This document shows positions 1 through 12,164 of a stretch of 64,000 bases of DNA, piece after piece. Numbering within the stretch: the first letter of the stretch is position 1; every line of letters starts with the position of its first letter. Both the position numbers and the translations under genes were made by a program. The DNA is from Amorphophallus konjac (lineage: Eukaryota > Streptophyta > Magnoliopsida > Alismatales > Araceae), in assembly GCA_022559845.1 (NCBI GenBank), contig JAHNEJ010001450.1, positions 1-64,000 of the forward strand, read 5' to 3'. The notes below the pieces were generated by a model. That model saw only the letters and a list, made by a program, of their open reading frames with translations. It did no database searches and was not told the origin of the DNA.

Positions 1-364
1 GACGCCTCCATGATTTTATGATTTTTTATATATTTTTGTATTTTTGTAATTTTGAAAATAGTGGAGGCGTCCAGGGGCCTGGACGCCTCCATAAAGACCC
101 CCCCCCCCCCGGATCCCCTGAAAATGCGTTGGTAGCCGTCCGCCAGACATTCTCCTGGTTCCGGAAACTTCCGATGCGTCCGATTGGTGTCGATGCCGTC
201 CGAATGCCGTATGATTTCTGCAACGAGATGATTTTCGGATGCCGAAAAGGCGGAAGAAGACTCAAGAAGAGGAAGCACTCAAGCGATTCAAAATGCGAAA
301 GCCGCCGCGGGGCGTCACATAGTAATATGAGATTTTCTCAGGGGACGTCAGGAATAGCGTGTCT
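1..364. other. Unassigned sequence with GACGCCTCC inverted/direct motifs
   Basis: No gene is supported. The first 100 bases hold GACGCCTCCAT at 1-11, its inverse TGGAGGCGTCC near 61-71 and the direct form again near 83-94, around an AT-rich stretch, followed by a run of C. The rest is GC-rich with no recognisable coding match. Homology to a SIRE-type LTR begins only at about 365, so this is older flanking DNA or another element. Confidence 0.4.
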
Positions 365-599
365 ACACTAGTGACACACAGTCACTAGCAAACCTGAGAA
401 CAAGTCTCCCTTCTCCTGAAACCCAGGAGGAACCCCGATCCCAAACAAGGGAATCGGAAGGACAAGGTGAACAGATGGAAAGAACAAAATAAAAAACAAA
501 CACAAGAAAAACACAGCAACGTAAAGCTGGAAATGCAATGAGAAATGTAGCTCTCGCAGGACAAAGTCTGACTTGGATTTGATCCAAATGCCAGTGAAC

Positions 600-870
600 A
601 GATCTTTTGATGAATCCTCTTTCTTCTTCTTCACGAACCCTCTCTCTATCTCTCTTTCTCTTTTTCTTCTTCTTCACGAGCTCTCAGTCTATCTTCACTC
701 TTCTTCTTTTTCTTCATATTTTCTCTGCTCTTCTTTTCTTTTCTTCTTCTGCAACTTCTTTCTTCTTCTTCTTCTTCTTCTTCTGCTCTCTGCCTCTCTG
801 CTGCTCTCTTCTTCTATCACTCTCTGCTGCTCTCTCCTTCTTTCTCGATCAGGCTTCTTCTGATGGAAGA
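600..870. repeat. CT-rich microsatellite tract in LTR
   Basis: Long TTCTTCTTC/CTCTCTCT runs. The same tract occurs at 21300-21560 and 28985-29250 in the younger LTRs, so it is a fixed part of this LTR family and not a random expansion. It is non-coding. Confidence 0.8.
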
Positions 871-999
871 AGCTCCATATTTATACCAGCAGCAGCTAGG
901 GCGTGTGCAGGGCTTGTGCCCTCTTTGTCCTCGGATCACGTGCCAGGTGCCAACCTCGGATCACGTGCCCAGACATCTTTCTTCTCGAAGGATGTACCT

Positions 1000-2195
1000 G
1001 TCAAGTAGTCATAAGAAGATATTAGAGGGATGTACAGAGTTGGTTCAGGGAATGTGTAGACTTCATATGCATTGAAAGGATTGTACAGACTTTGTCTTGA
1101 AGGATGCATATGCATATAGAAAAGTATGTACAATGAATATGAATGCACAGTTATGACATCAAGACGTGTGCAGACTCTGCGAGCAGTGTGCAAGCAATGT
1201 GCAGACTTGCTAAACTACAGCACAAAACATATCAGCAGAGAATGTATAGAATCTGCGTGCATGCATGCTAAGGACGATGTACAGACTTTATGAAGGCAAC
1301 GCTAAAGCATGTACAAACTTGACCGATGAATGTTCAGACATTAAGTGCTTGTGTATGCATGAAACAACCGAATGTATAGACATGAAACAAGGGAGTGTAT
1401 AGACTTGATGTTTACGTGCATGAGAAACCAATGTACAGACTTGCTGTGCCTGCAGCATACGACACCAGTGTACAGACTTGCTAAGCTTTCGCTAAGTCTG
1501 TATAGACTTGATCATGCAGATGACGACACCAGTGTACAGACTTGAATACTTGAAGCACACGATGTATAGACTTTGAAGCATGTGAACACGGCGCTGTACA
1601 GACTTATGTATGCATGGATGCACTGACTAAGCCACGAGCCAAGTGGCGATGTATAGACTTGTGTTATGCACCCAGACAATGTATAGACTTGCACATAGAG
1701 ATGCTGCAGAGACGATGCATGCACAAACTTGGTCTTACAATGTATAGACTTGAAAGACGATGCATGAGACGATGCATTGTATAGAATTAGCGATGCAATG
1801 TTCACACTCACTTAGACGCTGAGTGAGACGCTGGACAATGTATAGACTTAATGAGATGATGCATGCATGCACAATGAAGTGTGTACAGACTTCATGTGTG
1901 TGCTGAACAAACAATGTATAGACTTTAAGTGCAATGCAAAGGCTATACTGACTTTGTGTGTGTGCTGAACAAACAATGTATAGACTTTAATGATCCATGC
2001 ACAAGACGCAGCAAGACTATGTACAGACTTTATGTTTATGCAGCATGACTCTGTACAGACTTAATAACGTGCAGACATTGTATGAAGAACATGCTGTACA
2101 GACTTCAGACTCAGCTGCGAACTGAGCTAAAGAATGTATAGAATTGATAAACATGCAGTGTATAGACTTGGTGAGCATGCAGTGTATAGACTTGG
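1000..2195. repeat. Array of spaced TGTATAGACTT motifs (old LTR)
   Basis: Dozens of copies of a degenerate core TGTA(T/C)AGACTT recur every ~20-40 bp, with spacers of varied sequence and length. The array resumes at 12165-12560 across the chromovirus insertion. Equivalent arrays are in both LTRs of the 20435-30834 element. The core is conserved while the spacers are not, which is unlike an ordinary tandem satellite. Confidence 0.85.
2191..2195. repeat. Target-site duplication CTTGG (left)
   Basis: CTTGG directly precedes the LTR terminus TGATG at 2196 and is repeated exactly at 12160-12164 after the other LTR. This defines the insertion of the chromovirus into the TGTATAGACTTGG array. Confidence 0.95.
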
Positions 2196-4488
2196 TGATG
2201 CGGGACGGACATGGGAGACGACACTATATGGTGCCACCCTCGGACTCTAGATGAAGACACGACCAGCAACACACACCAGGGAGACACTAAGCCCGACACT
2301 ACGAGCTCCTAGTGGCGAAACGTCGCTAACAGAAGTGGAAGCTCACTCGTCGTCCCAAGCGAGGGAAAGCGCGGACCGTGCGCGGTTAAGGAACCGGCGG
2401 AGGTCAAGGGTAGTCCGACTCAACTTCCGGACTCGGATCGAGTCGCGGGACGGGTCACTCTCACTCTCACAGCGGTGACATGGACACACGGGCTAGTACC
2501 TACACTCTCGGCAGCGGCAAAAGACCGTATACTAGCTAAGCAATGTAACGCCAAGAGGTTCGGACCATTACCTCCACGCACCCGGCGTGGCGAAGATAAC
2601 CCAAGCCGAATCACGGACTCCCGGTTAACAATGATTACAGCAATACACTAAGTCGACCCACTCCACGCAGGGAGGTAAAAGGTCACATGTGGGGTCCGGG
2701 AATCACGCAACTCGGGTTGACGGGCAGCATCTTGATGTCGCCCGGCGGTGCCGAACTCCGCGTTTTTGTGCTTTCCGAACGGCGGGTTCTGCGGGCCTGG
2801 GGGGGGGGGGGCCACGGGTGGCACTGGCCTCTGGATCTGCAGAAGTGGGACCCACTGTGATGGGGACCCCTGGTGGCACGCCTCCACGGACGGCGGTCAG
2901 CCGGAAACACCGATCGGTGGCCGATCGGCTCCGATTCCCACGTTGTGAAGTTGCTGCCCACGGATTTTTAGTTGCTGTTTTCAGGCGCGCGCTCCGGCGA
3001 AAACGGCCGCTGCGATCAGCTCCGTCGTCGGAATGCAACGAAACCAGCGCCGTTGGAAAGAGGATTAAAAATCCTTTAATTTAGGGCCAGTGGACTCTTC
3101 TGAACCTGTGCAGACCTGGGCTTTAACTATTTTTCAATTCTCTGCTCCACTGCTCCCGAAATCTCAGATCAGCATATCAGTTTCCTATAAATGGCCATTG
3201 ACCGCCTATGTACAGTTAGATTCAGACTTAGAGCTCTTCTTTGAAGTTGTAGGGAATCAAACCTCGGAACTGGGACTATTTTTGGAATTTGATTTGGAGG
3301 TGGTGGCGATGTTTTTGGATTTTTGGGGTGACTTGTGGTCGGATCTGGGAACAGGTGAACAAAACTGTAGATGGGTCTGAGAACGATTTTTAGAAAATAT
3401 GAGATGGGCGAATCAAAAATTGAGAAAAATGGTGGATGAAGGCGTGGATGGATGGAATCCCCAGTAAAATTGGGCGAACTAAAAAAAATCAAAAAGTGGA
3501 TTTAAGACATGAAACTCTGGGCGGAGATGAACCTGGACAGAACTCTGGCAGAACCAAAATAGAAGAGTGGACGAAAATCAAAAATTAGGAAACGTGATCT
3601 GAATGCTGGCCTGATTTTTATGGGTGGAGAGGAACATCCCAGGAACAACTCCTCCAAATGTGGTAGCCAAATGAGCTCAGGGAAGACCTGTGAATTTTGA
3701 ACAAGCTGCTGTGGTACTGCGCGGGCAAAACTCCGTTGATGGCGATGGCGGTGCGGTGGCGGCTCGTGGCGGCGGCGGCGGCGACCGGAACTGATAGGGT
3801 AGAGTCTCACCACCTGAAGGAAGCCTTCACAGCTTCAAGGGGAAGAGGGAGAGGAGAAGGGGGCAGCCTAGGCCATGCTCCAATAAATTTCACAATTCTT
3901 ATGGCATTAATTCATGAAAATGGGAAAATACAAGCATATATAGGTCACCCATCTAATCCATCCTCCACCGTTGGATATAGGGGTGTGAGATGGAGGGCTG
4001 GGATGGCATGTGACCATTCCACAAAAATTAAAATAAAAAAATAAGGGGAAGGGGGCGCCCTATTGACTTTGGTGGCAAGGGGGGGACAAGTTGGTAGCCA
4101 CCTTGGACTTTGAAGTCCACTTGTCTCCCATGTGCCTTTTACCATTCAAACTTCTAGATGCCTCCATTTGACATGTTGACTGACCCCACATGGGGCCCAT
4201 GGACTGAGGTGGATCAATGGGAGGGGCCTGGGGGTCCCGTGGGGCCCAGGGGTCCCATTTTGCAAATAAGCCCCTCGTACACTCATAATTACATACCGAA
4301 TACAATGAAATAAACACAAATTACACACACATAAAGGCTAACTAAATATGATAAATGGGGAGGCTCAAGGCGGAGTCTCCAGGCTGTCTCCGAGCCAGAT
4401 GGACGCTGAGGTGGCTCGAGTCGTGCTCCGTGTGCGGTACCGGTGGCTCGGCGTGTCGCGCCGCTCAACTGCTCGGGTGTCCGCACCA
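2196..4488 (-). repeat. 3' LTR of chromovirus
   Basis: Left copy of the LTR, 2293 bp, starting TGATGCGGGACGG and ending CCGCACCA. It is almost colinear with 9876-12159, with scattered substitutions and small indels such as a longer G run near 2801-2812. The last ~120 bp also encode the C-terminus of pol. Confidence 0.95.
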
Positions 4489-7400
4489 ATTCTCCCCGGG
4501 TGGGAGAAACTCGACCCTGTCGAGTAAGGGTCTGCATCACTCCTGTATCGCTCCAGAAGGTCCGGATCGATCCGCTGCAACTCGCCATGTGTGATCCATG
4601 TGTCCTCAGTAGCGGGCCGTCCTCTCCATCGCACTAGGTAGCGCAGGTAAGACCCACTCCTGGTAACTGTCACTTGCTCGTCCAGTATACGATCTATATA
4701 CTCACGCTGCCGTGAAAAAGGGGCTGGAGGTGAAAGTGGACACTCAGGTGTGGGATCACTCTCAAGGGGAGGAGATGGCTCAAAAGGCTCACTAGGGATC
4801 ACCGCTGGGTCCCAATATGCAACAAGATTCGATACATTGAAGGTAGAGCTTATACCATATTCCTCGGGCAAGTCCACAACATACGCATTGGATCCAACGT
4901 GTTTCAACACTCTAAAGGGACCGGCTCCGTGAGCTTGCAACTTCTTAACGGTTCCAGAGGGAAACCGTTCATGTCTTACCCTGATCATGACGTATTCGCC
5001 CTCATGGAACTCTCGGTGGTGTCGGTGGGCATCGGCTAACTCCTTGTACCGTGCATTGCTGGCCTCAATGTGACGACGGATGTCGTCATGCAAACTCCTA
5101 ACATGCCTAGCAAACGACTCGGCCGACTCCGACACTCTAGCATGGGCAGGCATGGGGACAAGGTCAACGGGTTTCCTAGACCTACGACCTGTGACAATCT
5201 CAAATGGACTCATGCCGGTAGACCTATTCACCGAATCATTGTATGCAAACTCAGCCATGGGTAAAATGAGATCCCAATCCCCAATGCGGTCCCTGACTAG
5301 ACACCTCAAAAGATCTCCCAGACTCCTATTGACTACCTCGGTCTGACCATCGGTCTGGGGGTGATATGCAGTGGAAAACTTGAGGTGAGTACCCATCATA
5401 TGCCATAGTGTCTTCCAAAAATAGGAAGTGAATCTAACATCACGGTCAGACACTATAGTGCGAGGCAACCCGAACTTGCACACCACATGAGTAAGGAATA
5501 GGCGGGCTACCCTATAAGCATCCGAAGTCTTCGAGCAAGGGATAAAGAGGGCCATCTTCGAGAAACGGTCAACCACCACATAGACCGAATCATGCTTCCT
5601 GGAGGTACGTGGCAATCCCAAAACAAAGTCCATACTAACATCCTGCCACGGGACATCAGGCACGGGTAGAGGCGTATAAAGGCCCGAGCTTTGCTTCTTC
5701 ATCTTGGCCGTAGCACATGTACGGCACTGAGCCACGATGTTAGCAACATCGCGCTTCAAGCTCGGCCAATAAAATTGATGCTCCACTGCCTCAATAGTCT
5801 TGTTCCGACCAAAGTGGCCGGCTAGACCTCCCGCATGTAGTTCCCACACTAAGAAATCTCGAACCGAAGTTCGGGGAACACACAGCCTGCTACCTCGAAA
5901 GAGGTAACCCTCCTAAAGCACATACTCATCAAGGTCTCTCGAGAGTCCGGCCTAGAGGGTGGTAAAAATCTGACCAAAGTCAGGACAATCAACATAGGCC
6001 TCCTTCATCTTCTCTAACCCTATGACCTCGGCACTCATGGTGGTAAGCAAATATGCTCGTCGGCTCAAGGCATCAGCCACCTTGTTCTCCACTCTAGCCT
6101 TATGTTTCAGCACAAAGGTGAACTGCTGGAGATACTCGACCCAACGACTATGACGCGAGTTAAGCTTCTTTTGCGAATGGAGGTACCTCAATGCCTCGTG
6201 GTCGGAGTATAGGACAAACTCCTAATGTAAAAGATAGTGTCTCTAATGCCTAAGAGCCTGAACAACTGCGTAGAATTCTTTATCATACGTGGAATATCGT
6301 AGCTTCGCGTCATTCAGCTTCTCGCTGAAATATGCGATCGGGTGGGACTCCTGACTCAAAACTCCTCCAATCCCAACACCCGACGCATCACAAGAGACCT
6401 CAAACACCTTTGAGAAATCAGGCAATCGAAGGATAGGTGTCTGGGTCATGCGCTCCTTGATGTCCTTGAAGGCGGCAGATGCGGCCTTCGTCCATACAAA
6501 TGTGCCCTTCCAGATGCAATCCGTGATCGGGGCGGTGACGGAGCTAAATCCGCGGATGAAGCGATGGTAGAACGTCGCAAGACCATGAAAGCTGCGGACA
6601 TCATGAACCGTACGGGGTTCCGGCCACTCAACAATGGCCCGGACCTTCTCCGGATCGGCGGAGACCCTAGTACTAGATACGATAAAACCCAAGAAGGTAA
6701 GCTGAGGTGTCATGAAGGCACACTTCTGTGGGTTCGCAAACAGCTGCTCTCGCCGAAGAAGTAGACAGACCTGCCGAAGGTGGTCTAAGTGGTCCCCTGT
6801 GGTGCGGCTATAGATAAGGATATCATCAAAATACACCACTACAAAGACTCCAATGAAAGGTCGAAGGACCTGAGTCATGAGCCGCATGAAAGTGCTAGGG
6901 GCATTGGTCAACCCAAAAGGCATGACCAACCACTCATATAGACCGTCCTTGGTCTTAAATGCGGTCTTCCACTCATCACCTGGCCTAATCCTCACCTGAT
7001 GGTAGCCACTCTTAAGATCGATCTTCGAAAAGATAGTGGCACCTGCCATCATGTCCAGCATGTCATCAAGGCGGGGAATAGGGAACCTGTACTTCACGGT
7101 GATTTTGTTGATGGCATGACTATCAATGCACATTCTCCACGTGCCATCCTTCTTCGGGGCAAGTAATGCGGGTACATCACATGGACTCATGCTGTCCCGA
7201 ACAGACCCTCTCTGCACCAACTCATCAACCTGCCGTTTAAGCTCGGCATGCTCCGTGGGACTCATGCGATAATGTGGAAGGTTGGGCAAGGAAGAGCCCG
7301 GAACAAGGTCGATGGCCTGCTGAATATCCCGCATAGGTGGGAGTCCCTCGAGAAGCTCATCGGGAAAAATATCAGCAAACTCCTGCAGAATAGGAACAAC

Positions 7401-8198
7401 CTCGGGTGGGAGCTCACCCTCGGAGTCCCGCTCCACCTCTCGGACCGTAATGGCAAACACAAGATAGCCCTGACTAAGCTCCTGCTCCATCTCCCGGGAG
7501 CTAATCATCATCAATCTCCTCGTCGAGGGCTCTCCTGGGCCAGAGGTAACGGTCATAGCCCGAGCTGGGGATGGGGTACTAGGCCCGGGGACGGAAGGCT
7601 TCGGAATACTAGGGCCAGTAGGACCCCTGACTGATGGGCTCCTGGGCCGAACGGGTTGGAGGGTGACCCGCTGGCCAGCGTGGTCGAAGGTACAGGTGTT
7701 CGACCGGCCATGGAGCGTGGCATCCCGGTCAAATAACCACGGCCTACCAAGAATAATACTGCCCACTTCCATGGGGAGGACATCACACCAGATCTCGTCA
7801 CGGTAGGAGTGGAGCTGCAGCGGGACCAAGCACCGCAGCCTGACCAAAATGGAAGTGGTATCCACCCATGATACCTGATAGGGACAAGGATGGTCTACGG
7901 GTGTGAGACCAAGACGAGCGACAGCGTTCGTGGAGATTGCATTGATACAACTCCCGCTATCGATGACCACCTTGCAAATTTGCTTTCCCAGCCTACAGAA
8001 TACCTGAAGGATAGTGGTCTGACGCCAGTCATCACTGACCTGTGGCTGGGTGAGGATACATCTGACGACCCTCACGTGGGTATCGTCCGACTGCTGGACA
8101 TCCTGGGCCTCACCTCCCATCTCATAGTACTCGTCAGCTAACTCTTCATCTGCCTCATAGCTGACTAACTCGAGGCCCGTAGGGGTGGTATCCTCGGC
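4365..8198 (-). pseudogene. pol: Chromovirus pol (PR-RT-RH-INT-chromodomain), five stops
   Basis: One continuous reading frame on the minus strand, broken by TAG codons at 8199-8201 (the gag-pol joint), 6243-6245, 6222-6224, 5952-5954 and 5913-5915. In order it shows an aspartic protease (DSG within VVIDSGSC, coded near 7955), reverse transcriptase ([23 protein letters not shown], catalytic YFDD in [11 protein letters not shown]), RNase H ([12 protein letters not shown]), integrase with HHCC region (FYWPSL, CRTCA) and the DDE residues in MDFVLGLP, SDRDVRFTSYFW and TDGQTEVVNRSL, then a chromodomain (YLVRWRGRP, EDTWI). The final ~40 residues are coded inside the 3' LTR, ending at 4365. All five stops are TAG where relatives usually have Gln, which points to C-to-T decay. 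Confidence 0.93.
4489..4508 (-). other. Polypurine tract of chromovirus
   Basis: On the minus strand the sequence reads CTCCCACCCGGGGAGAAT up to the LTR start at 4488. The GGGGAGAA core directly next to the LTR is the expected plus-strand primer. The same sequence adjoins the LTRs at 45652 and 57291 in the two pol-less relatives. Confidence 0.7.
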
Positions 8199-9561
8199 CT
8201 ATGTGTCCCCAATGTGAAGAGATGGCCGGGTGGGACACTGGTTGGCGAAATGGCCAAACCCATTGCAGCGATAACACTGCTGTCGTGATCCACTAGGCTC
8301 CCCAATCATAGGTCCTTTACCTTTATCCTCCCGACGGATAGGAGGCGTAGGCAACAAAGGACATGCAGGAGGTGTGGGTGCCGGTGGACGGGCTATGGGT
8401 AGGGCCGTAAGATGCTGGGGATGAGGAAGGTCCCTCGGGGGTGGAGGACAAGGCCTAGGCGCAAAGGGCTCGGGGCGAGTGGGCTCCTGAGGTCGTGCCA
8501 TGGGGGCCCTCGGATACGTGCCAGATGAGCCACGGGACTCGACACTACGAAGGGGAAAGGAGCCCAACCGATGGGGTGACTCAAACTCGGCCTCGAACTG
8601 CTCCAATTCGAGAGCAATCTGATATGCCTGCTCAAAGTGGTGGCATTGCGGCGAAAGAGTTCATATTGATAATTGGGCCGCAAACCTCTCCGAAAGCGGG
8701 ATATCGTCATGGTGCTCTCTTCCGTGACCCCGCACCGCAAATAATACTCATCAAACTCGGCGGTGTACTCGGTCACGGATCGGTTCCCTTGGGAGATGCT
8801 TTGCCACTTGTCTATGAGACGTTGGCAATATGAGGCGGGAAGGTACTTCTCCCTCAACTTGGTTTTCATATCATCCCAAGTACCGATCTGGGGTTGACGT
8901 CGCTGGTTGAGCAGGCTCTCCACATTGATCCAATAAGTTTGAGCCTGCCCTTGTAGCTTCATCTTAGCGTATCGGACTCTTCGGTGGTCCGTCATCTCAA
9001 ACCACTCGAAGTATCGGTCCATGCCGGCCTCCCAATCTAAATACACCCGAGAGTCCAAGGACCCGCTAAAAGTGGGAGGGTCCGCACGCACACCCCTAAG
9101 AATGCGGTCGTCATCCTCGTCATCACGATTCCGTCGTTGATGACGACGACCGTTACCCCCTTGATCATTATCAGATGCATAATCATCCACCACATGCATC
9201 TGTTGAACCCCAACATTCTCCACTTGAGCCCTGGCACAGCGGGTTGCTGCACCGGCTCTTGTTGGCCATTCGTCGGCGTGGGTTGCGCCGCTACTAGGCC
9301 CCTCTCTAGGATGGCAATCCTCCCAACTAAGCCCTGGATGGACTGATCCGAACTCTCGGCCCGATCCTCGAGGACTTTCATCCGCCCTTCTAGACGCGTT
9401 CCTATGCCATCCATACGCGTACTAAGGCCATCCATACGCGTGTCAAGACGTTCCATAATGGCTCGGAACATCTCGGCCGTCGAGGACTCATCGGAGCTAC
9501 GGGCCCGGGAATCCGCCATAGGTGGTGGTGGCGAGTATTGGGTACCTCGACGGGTGGGCAT
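8199..9561 (-). pseudogene. gag: Chromovirus gag, two frameshifts
   Basis: Capsid-nucleocapsid precursor that would package the element RNA. I place the start at the ATG at 9561 because the same opening, MPTRRGTQY, begins gag in the element at 55315-61572. An N-terminal coiled-coil-like part (MERLDTRMDGL) is followed by the Ty3 gag core (VRADPPTFSGSL, YLDWEAGMDRYFEWF, QAQTYW, REKYLP), a proline-rich linker and one CCHC knuckle (CYRCNGFGHFANQC). The frame changes near 9225-9240 and again near 8640, and a TAG at 8199 separates it from pol. In working relatives gag and pol are probably one frame here, since pol resumes in the same frame after the TAG. Confidence 0.9.
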
Positions 9562-9860
9562 GCAACTGACACACGACCTAGAAGACACCGACTAATGCAA
9601 ACACACACTAAATGATGCACTTAGACCTAAACCAATATCCGGTACGGGCCGGAGTTAATCGATCCGAAGATCACTCCCGCAAGTGTGCGACCTCCCGGTA
9701 GGCGTAGCCTAACGTTCGGACAACGCCTTTTAAGATACCGAATAAAGGGTGCAAATGTAATTTAAAACACACTTTTTTTTGTTTTGAAAATAATGATGGT
9801 CCTAGACTCGACTTAGACCATGATGCATGACTTATGCAACGACTACCCTAGACTCGACTT
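9562..9860 (-). other. Chromovirus 5' leader
   Basis: Non-coding leader between the primer-binding site and gag. It is recognisably homologous to the leader of the element at 41353-47584 (shared CTTTATTCGGTAT and CCGAACGTTAGG stretches) and to that at 59350-59580. Confidence 0.8.
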
Positions 9861-9872
9861 GCTCTGATACCA
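9861..9872 (-). other. Primer-binding site (initiator Met-tRNA)
   Basis: The minus strand reads TGGTATCAGAGC three bases inside the 5' LTR. This is complementary to the 3' end of plant initiator Met-tRNA and fixes the element's orientation. Confidence 0.95.
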
Positions 9873-9875
9873 AAC

Positions 9876-12159
9876 TGATGCGGGACGGACACGGGAGACG
9901 ACACTATATGGTGCCACCCTCGGACTCTAGATGAAGACACGACCAGCAACACACACCAGGGAGACACTAAGCCCGACACTACGAGCTCCTAGTGGCGAAA
10001 CGTCGCTAACAGAAGTGGAAGCTCACTCGTCGTCCCAAGCGAGGGAAAGCGCGGACCGTGCGCGGTTAAGGAACCGGCGGAGGTCAAGGGTAGTCCGACT
10101 CAACTTTCGGACTCGGATCGAGTCGCGGGACGGGTCACTCTCACTCTCACAGCGGTGACATGGACACACGGGCTAGTACCTACCCTCTCGGCAGCGGCAA
10201 AAGACCGTATACTAGCTAAGCAATGTAACGCTAAGAGGTTCGGACCATTACCTCCACGCACCCGGCGTGGCGAAGACAACCCCGGCCGAATCACGGACTC
10301 CCGGTTAACAATGATTACAGCAATACACTAAGTCGACCCACTCCACGTAGGGAGGTAAAAGGTCACATGTGGGGTCCGGGAATCACGCAACTCGGGTTGA
10401 CGGGCAGCATCTTGATGTCGCCCGGCGGTGCCGAACTCCGCGTTTTCGTGTTTTCCGAACGACAGGTTCTGCGGGCCCGGGGGGGCCACGGGTGGCGCTG
10501 GCCTCTGGATCTGTAGGAGTGGGACCCACTGTGATGGGGACCCCTGGTGGCGCGCCTCCACTGACGACGGTCGACCGGAAACACCGATCGGTGGCCGATC
10601 GGCTCCGATTCCCACGTTGTGAAGTTGCTGCCCACGGATTTTTAGTTGCTGTTTTCAGGCGCGCGCTCCGGCAAAAACGGCCGCTGCGATCAGCTCTGTC
10701 GTCGGAATGCAACGAAACCAGCGCCGTTGGAAAGAGGATTCAAAATCCTTCAATCTAGGGCCAGTGGACTCTTCTGAACCTGTGCGGACCTGGGCTTTAA
10801 CTATTTTTCAATTCTCTGCTCCACTGCTCCCGAAATCTCAGATCAGCATATCAGTTTCCTATAAATAGCCGTTGACCGCCTACGTACAGTTGGATTCAGA
10901 CTTCGAGCTCTTCTTTGAAGTTGTAGGGAATCAAACCACGGAACTGGGACTATTTTTGGAATTTGATTTGGAGGTGGTGACGATTTTTTATGATGTTTGG
11001 GGTGACTGGTGGTCGGATCTGGGAACAGGTGGACAGAACTGTAGATGGGTCTGAGAACGATTTTTAGAAAATATGAGATGGGCGAATCAAAAATTGAGAA
11101 ACATTGTGGATGAAGGGGTGGATGGATGGAATCCCCAGTAAAATTGGGCGAACTAAAAAAAATCAAAAAGTGGATCTAAGACATGAAACTCAGGGCGGAG
11201 ATGAACCTGGATAGAACTCTGGCAGAACCGAAATGGAAGAGTGGACGAAAATGAAAAATTAGGAAACGTGATCTGAATGCTGGCCTGATTTTTGTGGGTG
11301 GAGAGGAACATCCCAGGAACAACTCCAAATTTGGTAGCCAAATGAGCTCGGGGAAGACCTGTGAATTTTGAACAAGCTGCTGTGGTACTGCGCGGGCAGA
11401 ACTCCGTTGATGGCGATGGCGGTGCGGTGGCGGCTCGTGGCGGCGGCGGCGGCGACCGGAACTGATAGGGTGGAGTCTCACCACCTGAAGGAAGCCTTCA
11501 CAGCTTCAAGGGGAAGAGGGAGAGGAGAAGGGGGCGGCCTAGGCCATGCTCCAACAAATTTCACAATTCTTATGGCATTAATTCATGAAAATGGGAAAAT
11601 ACAAGCATATATAGGTCACCCATCTAATCCATCCTCCACCGTTGGATCTAGGGGTGTGAGATGGAGGGCTGGGATGGCATGTGACCATTCCACAAAAATT
11701 AAAATAAAAAAATAAGGGGAAGGGGGCGCCCTATTGACTTTGGTGGCAAGGGGGGGACAAGTTGGTAGCCACCTTGGACTTTGAAGTCCACTTGTCTCCC
11801 ATGTGCCTTTTACCATTCAAACTTCTAGATGCCTCCATTTGACATGTTGACTGACCCCACATGGGACCCATGGGCTGAGGTGGATCAATGGGAGGGGCCT
11901 GGGGGTCCCGTGGGGCCCAGGGGTCCCATTTTGCAAATAAGCCCCTCGTACACTCATAATTACATACCGAATACAATGAAATAAACACAAATTACACACA
12001 CATAAAGGCTAACTAAATATGATAAATGGGGAGGCTCAAGGCGGAGTCTCCAGGCTGTCTCCGAGCCAGATGGACGCTGAGGTGGCTCGAGTCGTGCTCC
12101 GTGTGCGGTACCGGTGGCTCGGCGTGTCGCACTGCTCAACTGCTCGGGTGTCCGCACCA
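9876..12159 (-). repeat. 5' LTR of chromovirus
   Basis: Right copy of the LTR, 2284 bp, TGATGCGGGACGG...CCGCACCA. As the upstream LTR in the element's own orientation it carries the promoter. Confidence 0.95.
11606..11614 (-). promoter_or_regulatory. Candidate TATA box, chromovirus 5' LTR
   Basis: Minus strand CTATATATG within an otherwise mixed-composition LTR; the identical motif lies in the other LTR near 3935-3943. The position is plausible for the LTR promoter, but no transcript evidence is available. Confidence 0.45.
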
Positions 12160-12164
12160 CTTGG
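12160..12164. repeat. Target-site duplication CTTGG (right)
   Basis: Exact copy of 2191-2195, immediately outside the LTR end. Confidence 0.95.

Larger units (their letters stand above)
365..2195 (-). mobile_element. Old SIRE-type copia LTR, outer part, truncated
   Basis: From about 365 the sequence aligns by eye with the interior of the LTR of the gag-only copia element at 20435-30834. Shared features are the CACTAGTGAC/CAGTCAC block, the ACAAGTCTCCCTTCTCCTGA block, the CT-rich tract and then the TGTATAGACTT array. The LTR continues at 12165 after interruption by the chromovirus. Its other end is at 12812, with terminal ACACAACA. The portion equivalent to the first ~570 bp of the younger LTRs is missing here, so the copy is truncated or rearranged on this side. 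No coding sequence is present. Confidence 0.75.
2196..12159 (-). mobile_element. Chromovirus (Ty3/gypsy), complete but dead
   Basis: A full-length LTR retrotransposon of about 9.96 kb, read on the minus strand. It has two LTRs (2196-4488 and 9876-12159) with TGATG...CACCA ends, a perfect 5-bp duplication, a Met-tRNA primer-binding site next to the right LTR, gag with a zinc knuckle, and pol in the order protease, reverse transcriptase, RNase H, integrase, chromodomain. That order is the chromovirus arrangement of Ty3/gypsy. The TGATG start, the reverse transcriptase sequence and the run of pol into the LTR fit CRM/Galadriel-type chromoviruses, but the sublineage is my inference. Gag has two frameshifts and pol has five TAG stops, so this copy cannot make its own proteins. 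Confidence 0.95.

Noticed and set aside
573..1008. Leucine/phenylalanine/serine-rich frames that look like membrane proteins
   Set aside because: They are translations of the CT-rich microsatellite in the LTR; the same frames appear at 21268-21582 and 28956-29270 in the duplicate LTRs.
1000..2195. CRISPR-like array (short repeat, varied spacers)
   Set aside because: The cores are only ~11 bp and degenerate, spacer lengths vary widely, the array lies in a plant LTR, and it is copied with the LTR. No cas genes are present.
2251..2478. Frame conserved exactly at 9931-10158
   Set aside because: Conservation comes from the two positions being the two LTRs of one element, not from coding constraint.
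9861..9872. tRNA-Met gene fragments (also at 28109, 43282 and 59581)
   Set aside because: Each is only the 12-base primer-binding site next to an LTR; no tRNA cloverleaf surrounds it.
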